Assembly (NCBI RefSeq): GCF_030052815.1
Contig: NC_079503.1
Span: 55,346,735-55,410,734, forward strand
From: Hevea brasiliensis
Taxonomy: Eukaryota > Streptophyta > Magnoliopsida > Malpighiales > Euphorbiaceae
DNA: 64,000 nucleotides
Direction: 5' to 3'
The translations under genes and the position numbers were made by a program. The notes beneath the pieces are model-generated. The model saw only the letters and a list, made by a program, of their open reading frames with translations. It was not told the DNA's origin and made no database searches. Of this stretch, positions 58,601-64,000 are shown in pieces; the stretch's first letter is position 1, and each line of letters begins with the position of its first letter.

Positions 58601-58869
58601 TGATTATTGGAAGTGTTTTTCATAAGTTTCGAAGAACTGTTTTCTCCATTTTTAGTCGGGACTCTGCCGAATTTTTTTATAAAATTTGCGGAACCTCAAA
58701 TAAATTATAATTTCAATAAATGACTTATATGAAATATATTATACTTCATAACTATGATAAAAGTAAATTAAGGAAGAATAAAAAAATAATTGAGATAAAA
58801 TAGAGTGTTCCGGTACACTGTGTGACATATCTTACTCAGCTATACTGTAGACGGGTAAGGGGTGTCACA
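55690..58869 (+). mobile_element. Solo LTR, Tekay-like family B (TSD CATTC)
   Basis: A 3180-bp LTR with ends TGTAACACCCTCC...GTGTCACA and duplication CATTC at 55685-55689 and 58870-58874. It is close to the intact LTR of the 22.6-31.9 kb element. It carries the CCGGTAACC block (55731-55753), 5S-like block (55860-55909), palindrome (about 56234-56252) and splice-donor-like GAG/GTTAGT at 56570. Confidence 0.92.
55860..55909 (+). promoter_or_regulatory. 5S rRNA-like block in solo LTR (family B variant)
   Basis: AAGTTAAATGAGCC...GCGATGGGTAACC...GGGAAGTTG, 170 bp into the LTR. Confidence 0.45.
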
Positions 58870-58874
58870 CATTC

Positions 58875-59737
58875 TCTTACATAAACTCTTTTCTTTAGAA
58901 AATGACCTCGCTTATAAAAACTCTTTATTTAGCAGGATGATAAAATTATATCCTAAACTTTCTTTAGGATATCCAACAAATTTATCCTTTTATTAAATTC
59001 CTCTTTTAAACAACTTTAATCTTAACAACCTTAAGATTTAGTGTTTAACCACAACATATCCTATGTGATGTGGTGCAAACTGATATAGATCATAATCTAC
59101 ATTGAAGATTTAAAGTTGTTAATTATGCTAATCCCAACAATAAGGTTAGCAGTTTCTTGCAGTTCATCATATTCTGAACTGTGTCAAATACTAATATAAT
59201 TTTTCTTTTAGATATTTCATACAACTATGAAATTCTAAGAGCACTAAATTGAGATACAATATTATGTTCCTATAGGAACTCATCAAATTTAGTACTTAAG
59301 TATACTTGGCCTTTGATCAGATTAAGGACGTTAATACTCTTTCCTTATATTTCTCCACTTTAGGTCTGAATTCTTTGAACTATTCAAAGATTTTAGGTTT
59401 GCATTTTTCAAATGTAAACATCCTTAAAGTATTAAGAAAAACCTTTTCTAACCATTTTCATATGGACCACATAGATCTTTATGTATTGGTTCTAAAATTC
59501 CTTCAGCTCTCTTGATTTTGTCACCTTGCCTTGAGAATAAGACTCACTAGTTAGATTAATGAGCACCTAGTGCCCATTTCACTAACTTAGAGATCCTATC
59601 CTCTACAATTTGAGTTAATCGCAAAAGCCAAATTCATTTTAGATTAGATGAGGTTTCGATCATTTGAATCTCAATTTAATTGCTTGGAATTGTTTTATTA
59701 ATATTATCAACATAATAAAGACAATTGTCCAAGTTAT
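58875..59737 (-). pseudogene. Decayed copia pol, integrase end
   Basis: The minus strand near 59510-59460 reads like the integrase start (ILEPIHKDLCGPYENG, family norm LE-IH-DLCGP), preceded near 59640-59530 by a degraded GAG-pre-integrase zinc region (ISKLVKWALG, SRQGD). This fits the minus-strand copia order RT (32-33 kb) to integrase here. It is cut by the copia LTR starting near 59738. Confidence 0.65.
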
Positions 59738-61846
59738 TAGTAGTATGCCCTAGAGCATATCATTTAGTATGTATCTTGTATATATTTTATTAATAAAAGG
59801 CATTTTCACTTTTCCATTTACATAATATATTTGTGTGTAATATAAAAGGTCCAATGATATTTTGTTAGAAATATTATTCTTAAGTTGTTAAGAATATGAG
59901 TGACAGTATTTCTAGCACAAAGAATCATAAATAGGTTCACAATCGAGGATACTTCACAATAAGGACATGACTTATCCAGAAAGATTCTAATCATGTTTGT
60001 TCCCAAGTTATTTATATGAGATGTAAATAAGTTGAAATGGTGAGTCTCATGCCATATAACAAACATGATAGGCACTTATAAATGATAAGTAGGTCAAACC
60101 AGTGACACTTATGACAAGCACATGGAGTTTACTCTTGTCAATGTATTGTCATAAATCATATCAGTGCATATAATCTTTAGACCTGAGATAGCACAGTTAT
60201 CTTGTATATAGGTGGTTTGAGTTTGATACTGCTTTCATACTTATACTCTGTATGGGTATATGGGCATGTGTTGGCTCCTACTAGTTATATATGGAGGTAG
60301 GTATTGATCAAGATGAAATCTGTTCCTCTAAGTAAATAAGAATAAAATCCTATGTTCCTTTAATTATTCTTGATGTTTCAAGTTCCTGGCCAGGACAGAT
60401 AGATTTAATTAGAAAAGAGTTTCTGATGAGAAAATCTTTTTAATCAAGAACTGGAATTAAAAGAGAACATAATATTCACAGCAAATGGGGTTTGACATAA
60501 ACCATGACTCCAGCTTGAGTTAGGATTTTGTAACAGAGAGATTCTAGTGCATGGTAACATATGATTATAGGTTCATTTAAGTTAAACCTTATTACTGATT
60601 GGGTGGCCATGGCATGCTATGCTAGGTGTTAACCATGGTCTACGAGGTGCATAAAATGATTTAGAGAAATCATTTATGGTAAGAAAGAGTTCTGATGATA
60701 TTATGAGTTGATATGATGTCTAATTGCCAATTAGTGATGAGCCTAGTAAGTCACACACATACACAAGTAATCATCAAATTAAATATAATTTAATTAATTA
60801 ATTAAAAAGTTTAATTGATTAATTAAATAGGTTTGGTTTGCAATTAGATTGCAAAGTCCCTAGCATAACTTGAAACCAAATCTAGGTTATTGGATGTATA
60901 GTATAAGTTAAATTTATATTTAAAGTGTTTAAATATAAATTTAATTAATGAGAAATTAATTAATAGAGATTAATTAATTAATTTATATTTGATATAAATT
61001 GATTAGAAGAAGAGAAATAATTATTTTGGGTTGAGAACTCAAAATTAAGACACAAAGGCATTTTGGTCATTTCACAGGGTGACATGTGGCACCATGAGAT
61101 GGTGGCACATGGCATTACACATAAGCTTGCTAAATGTCTTTTAATCATGTAAGATGATTAAAATTAAGATTAAATATAGGTTTGACACTTAGTACAATGT
61201 GATTGGGTCAATTAAACCTAGAGCCAATCAGAAGGTAACATGTGGCAAGGGTTTTAAATGGTGACCTAGCTATATAAGTGTAAGGATGAAAGAACAAAAG
61301 ACAATAAGCTACTACTTCCCTTAGTGCCGCTGCCCTTGAGGCTGCCATTCTCTCTTCTTCTTCATCTCTCATCAATTCCAAGAGATTAGCAAACAATCTC
61401 TTGAATTAAAAATACTAGAAATTGTTTCTAGTATTCTTTTTACATCTCTAATCTCTCCAAAGGCAAAACTTGATTTTCCAATTCATAGAAAAAGCTTTAG
61501 AAGTTGTTCAATGGTTGCCATAGGTGATCTTAGTGTGGATAAGCTAGAGGGACAATATCTGGTGTCCTAAAGACGCATCCCAAAGGTGCCAAACACACTG
61601 CAGTGCATCAAGAGGTTAGTGCACTTGTTCTTGATCTAATCTAGAATTCTAAAATTAATCTGATTAATTCTAAAATCTTAAATGGAAAATACAGATCCAA
61701 AAACATATTAAAAGAGTTTTAATATGTTGTTTATCATTGAAATCAAATAGATAAAAATAAATCTTGCATGAGGCATGTGACCGTAGGTGAAAATTTTTGA
61801 ATTCAATGATATAAACTTGTGTTTTTCATGCTTTCGCTCCTTGAAT
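59738..61846 (+). repeat. Long copia-type LTR, plus orientation
   Basis: Begins near TAGTATGCCCTAGAGCATATC, a familiar start of plant copia LTRs, and runs to a tRNA-Met-type primer site at 61847, which sets the right end. Its right 1.2 kb (60655-61846) recurs in reverse orientation at 62795-64000. The left end is approximate and no target duplication could be matched. Confidence 0.6.
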
Positions 61847-61860
61847 TGGTATCAGAGCCA
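61847..61860 (+). other. Primer-binding site of the copia-type element
   Basis: TGGTATCAGAGCCA, a perfect initiator tRNA-Met complement. Confidence 0.85.
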
Positions 61861-62794
61861 CTATATTTGCCATTTAGATTGTTGATTATATGATTTAATT
61901 GTGTGGAATAATCATAAGATGATAGATCCATTACTAGCTGCAAGAAATGTGGCGGCTTGGGTGAAGAACACCATCATTGGTGCGCCATCTTTGGCCTTCA
62001 TGGGTGGCGCAAGGTTTGGTTATAAATTCTGTAATTATTATATAATCTAAGGCCTATCCTATGACTAATTAAAGTGTTTAATTAGTAGTTTTAATTACAC
62101 AATTAAATTTTCATTCAAATCAGAATCTTAAAAATTGTTTGAATGTGATTCAAATCTGAATTTTAAAAGTTGTTTGAATGTTATTCAAATCTGAATTTTT
62201 AAAGTTGTTTGAATCATATTCAAATCTGAATTTTTAAAGTTGCTTGAATAATATTTAAATCTGAATTTTTAAAAATTGTTTGAATGTGATTCAAATCTGA
62301 TTTTTAAAAATTGTTTGAATGTGATTCAAATCTAGATTTTTAAATTTGTTTGAATGTGATTCAAATATGAATTTTTAAATTTGTTTGAATCATATTCAAA
62401 TCTGGATTTTTAAGTTAAATATGAGATATTCAATTTAATTTAAGTATGTATGTTTTATTTAATTGTTAAATAGTAATATGCATGATGGATGATCATGGAC
62501 TATAAAAGACCAATGTGATTGAATTTATTACTTTTATGTTTCTTTGGGATTGTAAATTAATTAATTTATTTTAATTTATTTTGGGCATGTATTATTAAGG
62601 TTGTAATAATTTTTTGGGTTGTAATTTCATTTATTTAGTTTTTATAAATTCGCCTTGGTATGTCAAGGATTACTATGTAATATTAGATTGCAAGAAGATC
62701 AAGGAGATCAAGAGCATTGGTGGAACCAATGGGAGGAATTCAAGATCAAGTGTTTATTATGTACTCCTTCAGCAACTCTTGCAAAATGAATGAA
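61861..62794 (+). other. Spacer between inverted copia LTRs, no coding capacity
   Basis: Follows the primer site but has no gag or pol motif. It contains the 35-bp minisatellite (62113-62414) and a GATCAAGGAGATCAAGAGCA purine-rich stretch near 62697-62716. It may be the remnant leader of a non-autonomous element. Confidence 0.5.
62113..62414. repeat. 35-bp minisatellite, about nine units
   Basis: ATTCAAAT starts recur at 62113, 62148, 62183, 62218, 62253 (one base changed), 62289, 62324, 62359 and 62394, a 35-36 bp period. Each unit holds ATTCAAA and TTTGAAT, so units are partly self-complementary (ATTCAAATCTGAATTTTTAA...TTGTTTGAATGTG). Confidence 0.88.
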
Positions 62795-64000
62795 TGAAAT
62801 GTACCTAGAAATTGAAGGAACGGAAGCATGAAAAACACAAGTTTATACCATTGAATTCAAAAATTTTCACCTAGGGTCACATGCATCATGCAAGATTTAT
62901 TTTTATCTATTTGATTTCAATGATAAACAACATATTAAAACTCTTTTAATATGTTTTTGGATCTGTATTTGCCATTTAAGATTTTAAAATTAATCAGATT
63001 AATTTTAGAACCCTAGATTAAATCAAGAACGATTACACTAACCTCTTGATGCACTGCAGCGTGTCTGCGCCTTTGAGATTCGTCTTCAGGACACCAGATG
63101 TTGTCCCTCTAGCTTGTCCACACCAAGAACACCTATGGCAGCCCTTGAACAGCTTCTAAAGCCTTTTCTATTAATTAGAAATTCAAGTTTTTCCTTTTAA
63201 GAGATTAGAGATGTAAACAGGACACTAGAAACAATTTCTAGTGTTCTTAATTCAAGAGATTGATGGCTAATCTCTTTGAATTGATAAGAGATGAAGAAGA
63301 AGAGATAAAAACCCTCAAAGTGGCGTGACAAAGGAGTGTGGCTGCTGGTTGTGTTTTATTTTCTCATAACAACACTTAAATAGCTAGGTTAACACATTAA
63401 ACCCTTGCCACATGTCACCCTTTGATTAGCTCTAGGTTTAAGTGACCCAATCACATTGTGCCAAGTGTCAAACCTAAATTTAATCTTGATTTTAATCATC
63501 TTACATGATTAAAAAACATTTGGCAAGCTTATGTGTTATGCCATGTGTCACCATCTCATGGTGCCACGTGTCACACTGCAAAATGACCAAAATGCCCCTG
63601 TGTCTTAATTTTGAGTTCTTAACCCAAAATAATTATTTTCTTCTTCTAATTAATTTATATCAAATATAAATTAATTAATTAATCTCTATTAATTAATTTC
63701 TCACTAATTAAATTCATATTTAAACACTTTAAATATAAATTTAACTTATATTATACATCCAATAATCTAGATTTGGTTTCAAGTCATGCTAGGGACTTTG
63801 CAATCTAATTGCAAACCAAACCTATTTAATTAATCAATTTAAACTCTTTAATTAATTAATTAAATCATATTTAATTAGGTGATAACTTGTGTATGTGTGT
63901 GACTTACTAGGCTCATCACTAATTGACAATGAGACATGATATCAACTCTTAATATCATCAGAACTCTTTCTTACCATAAATGATTTCTCTAAATCATTTT
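62795..64000 (-). repeat. Copia-type LTR, inverted copy, running off the window
   Basis: The reverse complement of 60655-61846 with moderate divergence (shared GGATCTGTATTT, CATCATGGTGCCAC-type and AATTAATTAATCTC segments). It starts at GAAGGAACGGAAGCATGAAAA and continues past the window end. Its inner flank does not show the same primer site. Confidence 0.7.

Noticed and set aside
61208..61396. Minus-strand frame MFANLLELMRDEEEERMAAS
   Set aside because: Lies inside the copia LTR and is matched only as an LTR repeat in the inverted copy; no protein family recognised.

Overview
The window is plant nuclear DNA from a eudicot, possibly Euphorbiaceae (family-level placement is a guess). It is a retrotransposon graveyard with one recognisable host gene. 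The evidence is AT-rich intergenic DNA, chromodomain Ty3/gypsy elements with very long LTRs, Ty1/copia relics, an Athila/Tat-type element, a Cassandra-type TRIM, a Mutator-type foldback MITE and a three-exon NAC transcription factor gene. There are no bacterial-type operons, CRISPR arrays or tRNA genes. Layout, left to right: (1) 1-1117 is low-complexity DNA and an inverted-repeat-rich DNA-transposon-like tract, split by a full-length Tekay/Del-like gypsy element on the minus strand (1118-12924); the tract resumes at 12925. (2) 13.1-17.6 kb is the only gene island: a SOMBRERO/BEARSKIN-like NAC gene (coding 15511-16683, leader exon probably near 14.1-14.25 kb) with a 411-bp hairpin MITE in its putative leader intron. 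As written, its exon 1/exon 2 junction is out of frame by one base. (3) 17.6-32.1 kb is an old, truncated Tekay-like LTR on the minus strand, broken by a solo LTR (19317-22506, TSD ATCCT) and by a second full element (22628-31933, minus, TSD CTATT). (4) 32.1-59.7 kb is a decayed minus-strand copia element. It carries a truncated Cassandra-like element. An Athila-like gag-only element (33567-55479, TSD ATGAC) is inserted in it, and each LTR of that element was itself hit: the left by a solo Tekay LTR (34860-38792, TSD TGGAT), the right by a complete Tekay element (42107-54417, plus, TSD CTCAA). A further solo LTR (55690-58869, TSD CATTC) also sits in the copia relic. (5) 59.7-64 kb holds two long copia-type LTRs in inverted orientation around a roughly 950-bp spacer that contains a 35-bp minisatellite. 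All coding capacity of the retroelements is broken. Element 1 has lost the integrase catalytic Glu, the element at 22.6-31.9 kb has lost an RT catalytic Asp, and element 2 carries six TAG stops, all explicable as Trp or Gln codons hit by C-to-T type transitions. The most interesting signal is in the LTRs. All eight LTRs of the two Tekay-like families that retain the region carry, about 170-175 bp from the sense 5' end, a block resembling box A and box C of the plant 5S rRNA internal promoter. They also share a CCGGTGACC/GGTCCGGA block near +40, and a consensus-like splice donor near +875 to +902; most also have a TGACATCA/TGATGTCA palindrome near +550. A second notable signal is a 75-bp GT...AG, AT-rich intron-like insertion exactly inside the integrase frame of the 22.6-31.9 kb element.
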